A stretch of DNA of 64,000 nt from Brevundimonas subvibrioides (GTDB lineage: Bacteria; Pseudomonadota; Alphaproteobacteria; Caulobacterales; Caulobacteraceae), in assembly GCF_002280785.1 (NCBI RefSeq), contig NZ_NCEQ01000007.1:62001-126000 (forward strand), written 5' to 3'. The notes beneath the pieces are model-generated. The model made no database searches. It saw nothing but the letters and a program-made list of their open reading frames with translations, and was not told the origin of the DNA. Shown piece after piece: positions 41,935 through 50,889 of the stretch (the first letter of the stretch is position 1; every line of letters starts with the position of its first letter). The translations under genes were made by a program, and so were the position numbers.

Positions 41935-42567
41935 TCAGCGGCCGGTCACCAGTTTCACGACGATATGGGCGGTAGTGTCGATGATGGCGTCGGGCGGGGT
42001 GTCGCCGCGTCGCATCAGGTCGAAGCCGCCTGCAACCGATTCCACCAGATTGGCGACCTCGTAGGAGGTCAGGCGGGGATCGAGGCCGGGCGCGTGATAT
42101 CCGGTGGCGTGGGCGACGGCGATACGGCGCTCCAGCGACAGGTGGACCCGACGCAGACGGCGGATGCGCGCCTCGACGAAACCGGCCTCGCCCTTGTCGG
42201 CCAGCATGTGTTCGATGCGCAGGACCGGGCCGTGGTCACGCCAGATCAGCAGGACGTCCATGACGTAGGCGCGGGCGGCGGCGAAGGCGTTCTCCGCCGA
42301 CCAGTCGCCTTCGAGGTGGCGTGACAGGGGCGCAAAATCGACGGCGGCGGCTTCGCACAGGGCCAGAACCGGTTCCTCCACCGTCTTGAAATAGGTGTAG
42401 AAATTCGACGGCGACACGCCGGCCTCGAGCGCGACGTCGGCGACCCGGATTTCGCCGAGGTGCTGGCGGTCCAGCAGGCGGCGGGTCGCGTCCAGGATCG
42501 CGGCGCGCGTCTTTCCGCCCCGCGCGCCGATGCGGTGACCCAGTTTGTTGATCGCGCGTTCGGCCAT
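41935..42567 (-). CDS. TetR-family transcriptional regulator
   Basis: About 210 residues from ATG 42567. The N-terminal helix-turn-helix is AILDATRRLLDRQHLGEIRV, ADVALEAGVSPSNFYTYFKT (about 22-62). The ligand domain follows and is unassigned. A start further upstream would run into the tRNA gene. The target genes are unknown; it is convergent with the prepilin peptidase gene. Confidence 0.88.
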   Translation of the reverse strand: MAERAINKLGHRIGARGGKTRAAILDATRRLLDRQHLGEIRVADVALEAGVSPSNFYTYFKTVEEPVLALCEAAAVDFAPLSRHLEGDWSAENAFAAARAYVMDVLLIWRDHGPVLRIEHMLADKGEAGFVEARIRRLRRVHLSLERRIAVAHATGYHAPGLDPRLTSYEVANLVESVAGGFDLMRRGDTPPDAIIDTTAHIVVKLVTGR

Positions 42568-42588
42568 GAGGGAGCGGCCCGGAAGGAG

Positions 42589-42664
42589 TGGTGCCGGCTG
42601 CAGGAATCGAACCCGCGACATCCAGTTTACAAAACTGGCGCTCTACCAACTGAGCTAAGCCGGC
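42589..42664 (-). tRNA. tRNA-Thr (anticodon TGT)
   Basis: The minus strand gives a full cloverleaf. The 7-bp acceptor stem GCCGGCT/AGCCGGC is intact. The D-arm has GCTCAGTTGGTAGAGC. The anticodon stem CCAGT/ACTGG encloses TTTGTAA with anticodon TGT (reads ACA). The T-arm is GCGGG TTCGATT CCTGC, the discriminator base is A, and CCA is encoded at 42591-42589. It lies between the TetR and HIT genes. Confidence 0.95.
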
Positions 42665-42695
42665 CTCGCTCCGCCTTTAGCGGGGGAGGCGGAGA

Positions 42696-43133
42696 TTAGT
42701 CCAGCGCCTCCGCGATCTTCGCCGCCGTCGCCTTGAGGTCCTCGACATCGGCCATGCCGGCCTGGCCGTGGCCCTTGAGGTCGCGGTCGGACCAGCGGGG
42801 GATGACGTGGACGTGCAGGTGGAAGACGGTCTGGCCGCCGGCCTCGCCGTTGAACTGCATGATCGAGACGCCGTCGGGCCTGAGGGCCTTCTCGACGGCG
42901 CGGGCGGTGCGCCGGGTCGCGGCGGCGAGGGCGGTCAGCACGTCGGGTTCGACCTCCAGCAGGGTGCGGGCGGTGGATGTTTTCGAGATCACAAGGACGT
43001 GGCCCTCGGACTGGGGGAAGACGTCCATGAAGGCGAGGACGGCGTCGTCCTCCCAGACTTTCACTGCGGGGATTTCGCCGCGCAGGATCCTGGCGAAGAT
43101 GTTGGACGGGTCGTAGGGGGCGTGCAGGGTCAT
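42696..43133 (-). CDS. HIT-family protein (histidine triad)
   Basis: 145-residue nucleotide hydrolase/transferase of the HINT/Fhit superfamily. The catalytic triad motif is TVFHLHVHVIPRW. Other conserved parts are NIFARILRGEIPAVKVWEDD near the N-terminus and PQSEGHVLVISK. Such proteins hydrolyse adenosine phosphoramidates or dinucleotide polyphosphates; the substrate is unknown. A paired repeat begins only 18 bases upstream of the start. Confidence 0.93.
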   Translation of the reverse strand: MTLHAPYDPSNIFARILRGEIPAVKVWEDDAVLAFMDVFPQSEGHVLVISKTSTARTLLEVEPDVLTALAAATRRTARAVEKALRPDGVSIMQFNGEAGGQTVFHLHVHVIPRWSDRDLKGHGQAGMADVEDLKATAAKIAEALD

Positions 43134-43151
43134 GGGGCGATCATAGCCATT

Positions 43152-43289
43152 CCCTCTCCCGGTGGGAGAGGGCTTGAGCCTCCGGGAGCGCAGCGATCGG
43201 TCAGGCGAAAGGGTGAGGGCCGTGCGTCACCGGTGAGGCCGAACCCTCATCCGTCCGCTTTGCGGCCACCTTCTCCCACCGGGAGAAGG
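43152..43289. repeat. Paired palindromic repeat between HIT gene and serS
   Basis: The left palindrome is CCCTCTCCC-GGT-GGGAGAGGG (43152-43172) and the right is CCTTCTCCC-ACC-GGGAGAAGG (43269-43289). Near the right arm stands CCCTCATCCGTCCGC with GCGGCCACC, as in the other elements. The pair fills most of the divergent promoter region, leaving 18 bases on one side and 78 on the other. Confidence 0.8.
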
Positions 43290-43367
43290 AAGCGCGTGGC
43301 GTTTGCCCCCTGCGGCGACGCCCGCTAGAGCATCCGCTTCCCCAAAGCCTGCCCAAAAGACCGCGCC

Positions 43368-44642
43368 ATGCACGATATCCGAGCCATTCGAGACACCCCC
43401 GGTCATTTCGTCGCCGGCTGGTCGTCGCGCGGCGTGGAGAATGCGCAGGCGCTGGTCGACCAGATCCTGAGCCTTGATACCGAACTGCGGGCCGCCCAGA
43501 CGGCGGGGCAGGAGGCGCTGGCGAAGCGCAACGCGGCCTCCAAACTGATCGGCGCCGCCATGGGCCGCAAGGACATGGAGGAGGCTGACCGGCTGAAGGC
43601 CGAGGTGGAAACGCTCAAGGGCGATATCGCCGGCCACGGCGAGGTCGAGGCGGCGAAGGGCAGGGCGCTGCGCGACCTGCTGGCGGCGCAGAAGAACCTC
43701 GCGGCTGACGACGTGCCGGACGGCGAGGACGAGGCGGGCAATGTCGAGACCTCGCGCTGGGGGACGCCGCGCGCCGGTGGTCCGGCCAAGGATCACGCCG
43801 ACCTCGGCGAGGCCATGGGGCTGCTGGACTTCGAGGCGGCGGCGCGGATGTCGGGCGCGCGGTTCGCGGTGCTCAAGGGCGGGCTGGCGCGGCTGGAACG
43901 GGCGATCGGCCAGTTCATGCTCGACGTGCAGACGACCGAGCACGGCTATCTGGAGGTCAATCCGCCCTATCTGGTGCGGGACGAGGCGATGTTCGGGACC
44001 GGGCAGCTGCCTAAGTTCGAGGAGGATCTGTTCCGCGTCGGCGAGCACCTTCTCATCCCCACCGCCGAGGTCTCCCTGACCAACCTCGTGCGTGAGCAGA
44101 TCACGCCGGAGGAGGAGCTGCCGCTGCGGCTGACGGCCCTGACGCCCTGTTTCCGGGCCGAGGCGGGGTCGGCGGGGCGGGATACGCGCGGGCTGATCCG
44201 CCAGCACCAGTTCCACAAGGTCGAGCTGGTCTCCATCACCACGCCGGACAAATCCGACGAGGAACACGAGCGGATGACGACCTGCGCCGAGGCCGTCCTG
44301 CAGAAGCTGGAGCTGCCCTATCGCCGCATGCTGCTGTGCAAGGGCGACATGGGCTTCTCGGCGCGCAAGACCTTTGATCTGGAGGTCTGGCTGCCGTCGC
44401 AGGGGACCTATCGCGAGATCAGCTCGGTCTCGAACTGCGGGGACTTCCAGGCGCGGCGGATGGACGCGCGGTTCAAGCGCAAGGAGGGCAGGCCGGAGTT
44501 CGTGCACACGCTGAACGGCTCGGGCCTGGCGGTCGGGCGGACGCTGGTGGCGATCATGGAGAACTATCAGGACGAGAACGGGCGGATCGCCGTGCCGGCG
44601 GCCCTGCTGCCCTATATGGGCGGGGCGACGAACGTCGGTTGA
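43368..44642 (+). CDS. serS: Seryl-tRNA synthetase
   Basis: Class II synthetase charging tRNA-Ser (and tRNA-Sec). 424 residues, normal length. An N-terminal coiled-coil tRNA-binding arm (about 25-110) is followed by the catalytic core with motif 2 [20 protein letters not shown] and motif 3 [30 protein letters not shown] is the usual SerRS signature. ATG 43368 has only a weak ribosome-binding site. Confidence 0.97.
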   Translation: MHDIRAIRDTPGHFVAGWSSRGVENAQALVDQILSLDTELRAAQTAGQEALAKRNAASKLIGAAMGRKDMEEADRLKAEVETLKGDIAGHGEVEAAKGRALRDLLAAQKNLAADDVPDGEDEAGNVETSRWGTPRAGGPAKDHADLGEAMGLLDFEAAARMSGARFAVLKGGLARLERAIGQFMLDVQTTEHGYLEVNPPYLVRDEAMFGTGQLPKFEEDLFRVGEHLLIPTAEVSLTNLVREQITPEEELPLRLTALTPCFRAEAGSAGRDTRGLIRQHQFHKVELVSITTPDKSDEEHERMTTCAEAVLQKLELPYRRMLLCKGDMGFSARKTFDLEVWLPSQGTYREISSVSNCGDFQARRMDARFKRKEGRPEFVHTLNGSGLAVGRTLVAIMENYQDENGRIAVPAALLPYMGGATNVG

Positions 44643-44652
44643 GGTTCAGTCT

Positions 44653-44809
44653 CCTTCTCCCCTTGCGGGAGAAGGTGCCCCGGAGGGGCGGATGAGGGGT
44701 GACTCCCGGTCTCGCCGGTGACCGCCACCGACCGCCCATTCGACGCCCCGGTGTCACCCCTCATCCGACCTCGCTTCGCTCGGCCACCTTCTCCCGCAAG
44801 GGGAGAAGG
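44653..44809. repeat. Paired palindromic repeat downstream of serS
   Basis: Two 23-base palindromes built on CCTTCTCCC...GGGAGAAGG (44653-44675 and 44787-44809) are exact reverse complements of each other. The inverted relation continues inward as CGGATGAGGGGTGAC (44689-44703) and GTCACCCCTCATCCG (44753-44767). The whole unit is about 157 bp and has the form of a foldback element or MITE with no coding capacity. Confidence 0.88.
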
Positions 44810-44860
44810 ACTTGCGATGGATAGTCGGCTATTGTTGGCCTCTGAAACAGGAGACGCGGA

Positions 44861-45238
44861 ATGAAGACGATCCTCACAGCCTTGGCCCTGTCACTGATTG
44901 TCGCCGCCCCGGCTGTCGCCGAGGTCCAGCCCGCCCCGACCCCGACCGTCTTCGAAGGCTGGATCAATTTCTCGGGCGAGGAATTCCAGCTGATCGAGAG
45001 CGAGAACCGCTACGTTGCGGGCACGCGCCGTCCCTGTGTCTCGGGGGCCCTGCCGCGCGACGAACAGCGTATGGCGGCGGCCACGATCGGTCGCCAGAAG
45101 GTGCGGGTCACCGGCACGGCCATGGAATGGTCCGACGACCTGCCGGGCGACCGCTATGATTACGAGGGTTCCAACATCCGCAACGAGTGCGACGGCGCCT
45201 TCGTGATCCTGGGCACGGACATCGCCGTCATCCAGTGA
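44861..45238 (+). CDS. Small secreted protein of unknown function
   Basis: 125 residues with a clear signal peptide (MKTILTALALSLIVAAPAVA, cleavage near AVA-E). Mature part of about 105 residues has two cysteines (RRPCVSGA and IRNECDGA), likely a disulphide in the periplasm. I do not recognise a family. ATG has GGAGA 7 bases upstream. It lies between a repeat pair and surE, and is probably transcribed on its own. Confidence 0.75.
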   Translation: MKTILTALALSLIVAAPAVAEVQPAPTPTVFEGWINFSGEEFQLIESENRYVAGTRRPCVSGALPRDEQRMAAATIGRQKVRVTGTAMEWSDDLPGDRYDYEGSNIRNECDGAFVILGTDIAVIQ

Positions 45239-45305
45239 TGCGGTCGCAGGGTGCGCGGGGGCGGGGATTCGGCTATTCCCTCCCGACTCATCAAAGGCTT
45301 CTGAT

Positions 45306-46094
45306 TTGCGCATCCTGCTGACCAACGACGACGGCATCGAGGCCGAGGGCCTGGCCTGTCTGGAACGGATTGCGCGGACGCTGTCGGACGACGTCTGGAT
45401 CGTCGCGCCGCACGAGGAACAGTCGGGCAAGGGTCGGGGGATCACCCTGACCGAGCCGCTGCGGGTCAACCGGTTCGGGGACAAGCGGTTCTCGGTCACG
45501 GGCACGCCGACCGACTGCGTCGTCCTGGCCGTCAACGACCTGATGGACGCCAGGCCGGACCTGGTGCTGTCCGGCGTCAATCGCGGGCACAATGTCGGCG
45601 AGGACTGCTCCTATTCCGGTACGGTGGCAGGCGCGCTGCAGGGCATGGCGTTCGGCATCCGCTCGATCGCGCTGAGCCAGTCGCTGGAGCGGTTCCACGA
45701 TGACGTCACCGCCCATTGGGAGACGGCCGAAGCCTTTGCCCCGCCGATCATCAGCCGTCTGCTGGCCGAGACCTGGCAGGTGGGCGTGGTGATGAACCTG
45801 AACTTCCCGGCGCGACCGCCGGAGGCGGTCAAGGCGGTCGAGGTGACCGTGCAGGGCTTCCGTCAGGCCGGAGAGATGCATGCGGTCAAGCGCACGGACC
45901 TGCGCGGCCGCGACTACTACTGGATGAGCTTCCGCGGGTCGAAACAGGACCACGCGCCGGGCACCGACCTGCGGGCCATGGACGACGGCAAGATCTCGGT
46001 CACGCCGCTGCATATCGACCTGACCCACAAGCCCAGCGTCCACGACCTGCGGGGCCTGCTGGGCGGGGCGCCGCCGAAGGCGCTGGCGGGATGA
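45306..46094 (+). CDS. surE: 5'/3'-nucleotidase SurE
   Basis: Metal-dependent survival protein E that removes phosphate from nucleoside monophosphates. 262 residues. It begins LRILLTNDDGIEAEGL with the metal-binding Asp8-Asp9, followed by the conserved PHEEQSGKGRGITL and SGVNRGHNVGEDCSYSGTVAGA. The start is TTG 45306, with AAAGG 8 bases upstream. It begins the surE-pcm group, which here is split by a repeat pair. Confidence 0.95.
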   Translation: MRILLTNDDGIEAEGLACLERIARTLSDDVWIVAPHEEQSGKGRGITLTEPLRVNRFGDKRFSVTGTPTDCVVLAVNDLMDARPDLVLSGVNRGHNVGEDCSYSGTVAGALQGMAFGIRSIALSQSLERFHDDVTAHWETAEAFAPPIISRLLAETWQVGVVMNLNFPARPPEAVKAVEVTVQGFRQAGEMHAVKRTDLRGRDYYWMSFRGSKQDHAPGTDLRAMDDGKISVTPLHIDLTHKPSVHDLRGLLGGAPPKALAG

Positions 46095-46110
46095 GCGACG
46101 ACGTTCAGAC

Positions 46111-46258
46111 CCTTCTCCCCTCGGGGGAGAAGGTGGGCCCGCAGGGCTCGGATGAGGGGGCTGTCGCCGCGGACCTCGCTCTGACCGCTGGCGCGTGCGG
46201 AACAAACCCCCTCATCCGTCTCGCTTCGGGAGCCACCTTCTCCCCCGGGGGGAGAAGG
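46111..46258. repeat. Paired palindromic repeat between surE and pcm
   Basis: Palindromes CCTTCTCCC...GGGAGAAGG at 46111-46133 and 46236-46258 face each other, with GGATGAGGGGG (about 46150) and CCCCCTCATCC (about 46207) inside. The right arm ends GAGAAGGAG, and the pcm ATG follows nine bases after the arm, so the arm supplies the ribosome-binding site of pcm. Confidence 0.88.
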
Positions 46259-46266
46259 AGTTTCCG

Positions 46267-46911
46267 ATGAACCTGAAGGACGACAGGGCGGGGCGGCTGA
46301 TCCTGTCGCTGCGGCAACAGGGGGTCACCGATCCCCGGGTGCTGGCGGCGATGGAATCGATCGACCGCGCCGTGTTCGTGCACCAGAAATTCCTCGATCA
46401 GGCGTGGGAGGACCAGGCCCTGCCGATCGACTGCGCCCAGACCATCTCCCAGCCCTATATCGTCGGCCTGATGACCCAGGCGCTGGAGGTCGAGCCGCGC
46501 CACCGGGTGCTCGAGATCGGCACCGGCAGCGGCTACCAGTGCGCGGTGCTGTCGCGGCTGGCGCGCTATGTCTATTCGGTCGAACGCTATCGCAGCCTGC
46601 TGGTCGAGGCCGAGGGCAAGCTGCGGACCCTCGGTATCGACAACGTCATTACCAGACACTCCGACGGCGGCCTCGGCTGGCCCGAACAGGCGCCGTTCGA
46701 CCGGATCATGGTCACGGCCGCCTCGCCGAACGAGCCGACCGAACTGCTGAAACAGCTGAAGCCCGGCGGGGTGCTGGTCGCCCCGGTGGGCCGGACGTCG
46801 GTGCAGATGCTGCACCGCTACACGGGCCAGGAGGACGGGTCCTTCCGCCGCGAGAGCCTGTGCGAGGTCCGGTTCGTGCCCCTGGTCGAGGGCACGGCCA
46901 AGGAGGGGTGA
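46267..46911 (+). CDS. pcm: Protein-L-isoaspartate O-methyltransferase
   Basis: SAM-dependent repair enzyme for isoaspartyl residues in aged proteins, 214 residues from ATG 46267. The SAM-binding motif is VLEIGTGSGYQCAVLSRL, preceded by PIDCAQTISQPYIVGLMTQAL and followed by VYSVERYRSLL, all typical of Pcm. The AGGAG 6 bases before the start comes from the right arm of the repeat pair. In-frame starts upstream lie inside the repeat and are unlikely. Confidence 0.93.
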   Translation: MNLKDDRAGRLILSLRQQGVTDPRVLAAMESIDRAVFVHQKFLDQAWEDQALPIDCAQTISQPYIVGLMTQALEVEPRHRVLEIGTGSGYQCAVLSRLARYVYSVERYRSLLVEAEGKLRTLGIDNVITRHSDGGLGWPEQAPFDRIMVTAASPNEPTELLKQLKPGGVLVAPVGRTSVQMLHRYTGQEDGSFRRESLCEVRFVPLVEGTAKEG

Positions 46912-46924
46912 CGCCGGCGGTTGC

Positions 46925-47656
46925 ATGGCGGACAGTGACGCCATGTGGTTTCGTTTCGCCCTGTTGATCGGTCTCTTGTGCGGCGCGACGCCGGCTGCGC
47001 GGGCACAGACGTGGACCGTTTGCATTGATCCTGCATCCGGTGGTTTGACGCCTGAGGGATTCCGCTCGGTGCGCGAGGTGGCGGCCGCCGCGTCAGCGTC
47101 GCGATACGGCTTTCTCAACTATCGCATCCGTCGATCCAGTCTCGGTCGGCAGGGTGAGCCGCCGTCACCCCGGATTGTCGATCTCGAACTGAGGCGCGCC
47201 CGGGCGCAGGGTTGGAGCCTGTGGAGTGCGGAACTGCCCTATGCTGGTTTGCCCAGCGGTGATCGGCATTGCTTCGAGATTCTTGCGGAGGAGGGCGGGC
47301 CTGGCCTCTGGCACTATTGGGGTCCCTATTTCCCGCTGGGCAGCGCGATAATTCCGGAGGCGCAGAAGCCGAACCTTGAGTATCTTGTGGTGGGCTATGA
47401 GCCCGGCAACACCCTCTTTCTGCTGGAAGGCTTCTCGGACACATTGGGGCCTGCAGACGCCAACGCCCGCCTGGCCGCTCGACGAGTCGACGCCGTTGCA
47501 CGCGAGCTGGTGCGGCTCGGTGTGCGGTGGGACGATATCCAGCAGCGCAGTATCGGCGAGACGCTGCTGGCCCGACCGACCGCCGATGGCGTGGCAGAAC
47601 CACTGAATCGACGCGTGAACATCAATGTACGGACGCGGCCGCCGCCCGCCCGTTAA
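46925..47656 (+). CDS. Secreted protein with OmpA-like C-terminal domain
   Basis: 243 residues (or 237 from ATG 46943) with a signal peptide (FALLIGLLCGATPAARAQ). Middle part about 30-150 is unassigned. The C-terminal region (about 155-240) fits the OmpA/MotB peptidoglycan-binding fold: LEGFSDTLGPADANARLAARR, VDAVARELVRLGV and EPLNRRVNINV. It probably tethers to peptidoglycan from the periplasm. It sits between pcm and the NlpD-like gene, where many genomes have no gene. Confidence 0.75.
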   Translation: MADSDAMWFRFALLIGLLCGATPAARAQTWTVCIDPASGGLTPEGFRSVREVAAAASASRYGFLNYRIRRSSLGRQGEPPSPRIVDLELRRARAQGWSLWSAELPYAGLPSGDRHCFEILAEEGGPGLWHYWGPYFPLGSAIIPEAQKPNLEYLVVGYEPGNTLFLLEGFSDTLGPADANARLAARRVDAVARELVRLGVRWDDIQQRSIGETLLARPTADGVAEPLNRRVNINVRTRPPPAR

Positions 47657-47743
47657 CCTCTCCGCCCCACTTTCGCGCGCTTTGGCGGGTTGGCTTGTGC
47701 GCTCCGGCGGGGCATGTCCGGCAGGGTGAACGGGGAGCGGCGG

Positions 47744-48823
47744 ATGCGTCTTTTCAATCGGGTCGGGGCGAACTGGATGAGGGCGGCGGCGATCGCCTTT
47801 GCCGGAATGGCGGCCACGGCCTGCGCCAGCTATCCGGAGGCCCCGCGCTATTCGACCCGGCCGATGGAAGGCTATGGCGCGCCCGTCGCGCGTCCGGCCG
47901 ATCCCTACGGCGCCCAGCCCCAGCCGCCGGTCTATGAGGCGCCGCCGCCGATGACCGCGCCGACCGAGCGGATCGAGGGCGGGGCGCTGCCGCCGCCTTC
48001 ATCCTCGTCGTCAGACAACTATCCGCCGCCGGCCTCCAATCCCCCGGCCTATAGGCCGCCCGCGACCTCGCCGTCCTATGTGACGCCCAGCGCGCCGATG
48101 AGCGTCAATGCGGGCGCGGCCTATGTCATCCAGCCGGGGGACACGATCTCGGGCGTCGGGCGGCGGTTCCAGACCCCGGTGCAGATCCTGATCGACCTGA
48201 ACGGTCTGGGGCCGCGCGGCGCGATCACCGTGGGCCAGTCGGTCATCCTGCCCGACAGCGCGCTCGACACCGGCCCTGATCCCTATGCGACCGGGCCTGC
48301 GCCCGTCGGGGTCATGGTGCCCGAGAACGGAGTGATTCCCCCGCCGCCTCCGCCGCCGTCCGGCAATCCGGCCGCGCCGCCGCCGCCGCGACAACCGGCC
48401 GCGACCGGTGCGACCGGCGTCGCGCCCGCCGGAGCCACAAGCCTGCAATGGCCGGTGCGGGGCGAGGTCCTGCGCCGGTTCGGGCCGGTGGGTCTGGGCG
48501 AGCGCAACAACGGCATCAATATCGGTGCGGCGGCGGGCGCACCGGTGAACGCTGCGGCCGGCGGGCGCGTGGCCTATGTCGGCGACGACATCATCGGACA
48601 GGGCCTGACCGTGCTGATCATTCACCGCGACGGCTGGCGGACCGTTTATGGGCATCTCGGTTCGGCGACGGTCGACGACGGGGCCGATGTCCGTGCGGGC
48701 CAGCAGGTCGGCACGGTCGGGCTGACCGCCGGCGACGGGCGTCCCTCGATCCACTTCGAGACCCGCCGGATGCAGGGCGACGAGCCGGTGGCGATCGATC
48801 CGTTGACTGTTTTGCCACGTTAG
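47744..48823 (+). CDS. NlpD/DipM-like LysM and degenerate LytM (M23) protein
   Basis: 359 residues from ATG 47744 (GGGGAG 6 bases upstream). An N-terminal export signal with possible lipobox (MAATACAS) is followed by a Pro-rich region, one LysM domain (YVIQPGDTISGVGRRFQTPV, about 125-170), more Pro/Gly linker and a C-terminal M23 fold. The first zinc motif is NNGIN instead of HxGxD, and PHLHFE has become PSIHFE, so it should be catalytically inactive, like NlpD-type amidase activators. The surE-pcm context fits NlpD. Confidence 0.85.
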   Translation: MRLFNRVGANWMRAAAIAFAGMAATACASYPEAPRYSTRPMEGYGAPVARPADPYGAQPQPPVYEAPPPMTAPTERIEGGALPPPSSSSSDNYPPPASNPPAYRPPATSPSYVTPSAPMSVNAGAAYVIQPGDTISGVGRRFQTPVQILIDLNGLGPRGAITVGQSVILPDSALDTGPDPYATGPAPVGVMVPENGVIPPPPPPPSGNPAAPPPPRQPAATGATGVAPAGATSLQWPVRGEVLRRFGPVGLGERNNGINIGAAAGAPVNAAAGGRVAYVGDDIIGQGLTVLIIHRDGWRTVYGHLGSATVDDGADVRAGQQVGTVGLTAGDGRPSIHFETRRMQGDEPVAIDPLTVLPR

Positions 48824-48935
48824 AGACGCCGAACCATCACGCCGCGTTGCAATCGCAGGGTCTCGGCCCTAGGTTCCGCGCCTTGTTTTAACGGGCGCCC
48901 GGAAGCGGCTGCCTCATCCCCCGGGGAACGACCAA

Positions 48936-49253
48936 ATGACGCCCACTGGTGAAGGCGGCCTTATGGCCATGATCGTGCAGTTCCTGCCGTTCGTCGCGAT
49001 CTTCGTACTGTTCTACTTCCTGCTGATCCGTCCGCAGCAGAAGCGGGCGAAGGAGCATCAGGCCCTGATCGCGGCCGTGAAGCGCGGCGACACCATCGTC
49101 CTGTCGTCTGGCCTGATCGGCAAGGTGACCCGCGTCGAAGAGGCCGAGGTCAATGTCGAGATCGCCCCCAGCGTCAATGTGCGTGTGGTCAAGGGCATGA
49201 TCGCCGAGGTGCGCAACCGCACCGCCATCGCCGCCAACGACTCCAAGGCGTGA
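48936..49253 (+). CDS. yajC: Preprotein translocase subunit YajC
   Basis: 105-residue single-span partner of SecDF. The helix is IVQFLPFVAIFVLFYFLLIR, followed by PQQKRAKEHQALIAAVKRGD and SSGLIGKVTRVEEAEV. ATG 48936 has GGGGAA 7 bases upstream; an internal ATG at 48963 with GAAGG is also possible and gives the more usual length. It is followed by secD after 31 bases. Confidence 0.94.
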   Translation: MTPTGEGGLMAMIVQFLPFVAIFVLFYFLLIRPQQKRAKEHQALIAAVKRGDTIVLSSGLIGKVTRVEEAEVNVEIAPSVNVRVVKGMIAEVRNRTAIAANDSKA

Positions 49254-49284
49254 GCCTCGGCTCGCTGAACCGGAACCCCCGTCC

Positions 49285-50889
49285 ATGATTCAGCTGTCGC
49301 GCTGGAAGATCATCCTGGTCGTGTTTGCGCTCGTCTTCGGCGTGCTGCTGGCCTTCCCGAACGCCCTGTCTCCGGCGCAACGCGAGTCGTTGCCGGGCTG
49401 GCTGCCGAAGAACGCCCTGAACCTGGGTCTCGACCTCCAGGGCGGATCCTATCTGCTGCTGGAAGTCGACGTGGCCGCGATGCGGACCAAGCGCGTCGAC
49501 AACCTGATCGAGGACGTCCGGGTCTCGCTGCGCGAGGCGGGCATCGCCACCAACCAGATCTCGCGTGAAGCGGGCGGCGCGATCATTACCCTGTCCGATC
49601 CGACCCGCCAGGACGCCGGCTATACGGCGCTGGAGGCCCTGGTCGGCCCGACGAACGCCAGCGGCGTGGCCGAGCGTCAGGTGCAGCGTGTCGGCTCCGA
49701 CCGCATTCGCCTGGCCTTTACCGAGGCGACGCTGAACAGCATGGGCGCGACGGCGGTGGACCAGTCCATCGAGGTCGTGCGCCGCCGCATCGACAGCCTG
49801 GGCACCCGCGAGCCCTCCATCACCCGCCAGGGCGCCGAGCGTATCGTCGTCCAGGCCCCTGGCGAGAGCGATCCCGCCGCCCTGGAACGGGTCATCGGCC
49901 AGACGGCCCAGCTGACCTTCCAGATGGTCGACACCGAAAACTCGGTGCAGGACGCGGTCGCCGGCCGCGTGCCGCCGGACGCCCAACTGCTGATGGGTTC
50001 GGACGGTGTGACGCCCTATCTGGTCAAGAAGCGCGTGCTGGTCTCGGGCGAGAACCTGACCCGCGCCGGCGTCGGCGCCGACCAGAGCGGCCGCCCCGCC
50101 ATCGACTTCCGCTTCGACGGCCAGGGCGCGCGACGCTTCGGCGAGACGACCGCGGCCAATATCGGCAAGCCCTTCGCCATCATCCTGGATGGCAAGGTGA
50201 TTTCGGCGCCGACGATCCAGAGCCCCATCACGGGCGGCACAGGCCAGATCACCGGGAACTTCTCCATCGCCGAGGCCTCCGAACTGGTGAACCTGCTGAA
50301 CGGCGGCGCCCTTCCGGCCCCGCTGACGGTCGAGGAACGCCGAACGGTGACCGCCGAACTGGGCGCTGACGCCGTCAAGGCCGGCGCGTTGTCGACGATG
50401 ATCGGCTTCATCATCATCGTGTCCTTCATGCTGCTGGCCTACGGCTTCCTGTTCGGAGGCATCTCGGTGCTGGGACTGATCCTGAACGGCATATTGATCG
50501 TGGCGGCCATGTCCCTGACCCAGGCGACCCTGACCCTGCCCGGCATCGCCGGTCTGATCCTGACCTTCGCGGTGGCCGTCGACGCCAACGTGCTGATCTT
50601 CGAGCGGATGCGTGACGAGGCGCGGGCCGGACGGTCGGTGATCGCCTCGATGGACGCCGGCTTCAACAAGGCCATGGGCACGATCATCGACGCCAACCTG
50701 ACCACCCTGGTGGCGGCGATGATCATGTTCATCTTCGGCGCCGGTCCGGTGCGCGGCTTCGCCTGGACCCTGACCATCGGCGTGTTCACCTCGGTGTTCT
50801 CGTCGGTGCTGGTGGCCCAGATCCTGCTCGCCTACTGGCTGAAGATCGCCAAACCCAAGTCCCTTCCGATCGCGGAGTCCGCCCGATGA
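49285..50889 (+). CDS. secD: Protein translocase subunit SecD
   Basis: 534-residue membrane protein that, with SecF, uses the proton gradient to complete protein export through SecYEG. An N-terminal helix leads to the periplasmic P1 domain starting LNLGLDLQGGSYLLLEVD. The C-terminal membrane domain has six helices, with TVEERRTVTAELGADAVKAG and AVAVDANVLIFERMRDEARAG. The stop overlaps the secF ATG by four bases. Confidence 0.96.
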   Translation: MIQLSRWKIILVVFALVFGVLLAFPNALSPAQRESLPGWLPKNALNLGLDLQGGSYLLLEVDVAAMRTKRVDNLIEDVRVSLREAGIATNQISREAGGAIITLSDPTRQDAGYTALEALVGPTNASGVAERQVQRVGSDRIRLAFTEATLNSMGATAVDQSIEVVRRRIDSLGTREPSITRQGAERIVVQAPGESDPAALERVIGQTAQLTFQMVDTENSVQDAVAGRVPPDAQLLMGSDGVTPYLVKKRVLVSGENLTRAGVGADQSGRPAIDFRFDGQGARRFGETTAANIGKPFAIILDGKVISAPTIQSPITGGTGQITGNFSIAEASELVNLLNGGALPAPLTVEERRTVTAELGADAVKAGALSTMIGFIIIVSFMLLAYGFLFGGISVLGLILNGILIVAAMSLTQATLTLPGIAGLILTFAVAVDANVLIFERMRDEARAGRSVIASMDAGFNKAMGTIIDANLTTLVAAMIMFIFGAGPVRGFAWTLTIGVFTSVFSSVLVAQILLAYWLKIAKPKSLPIAESAR

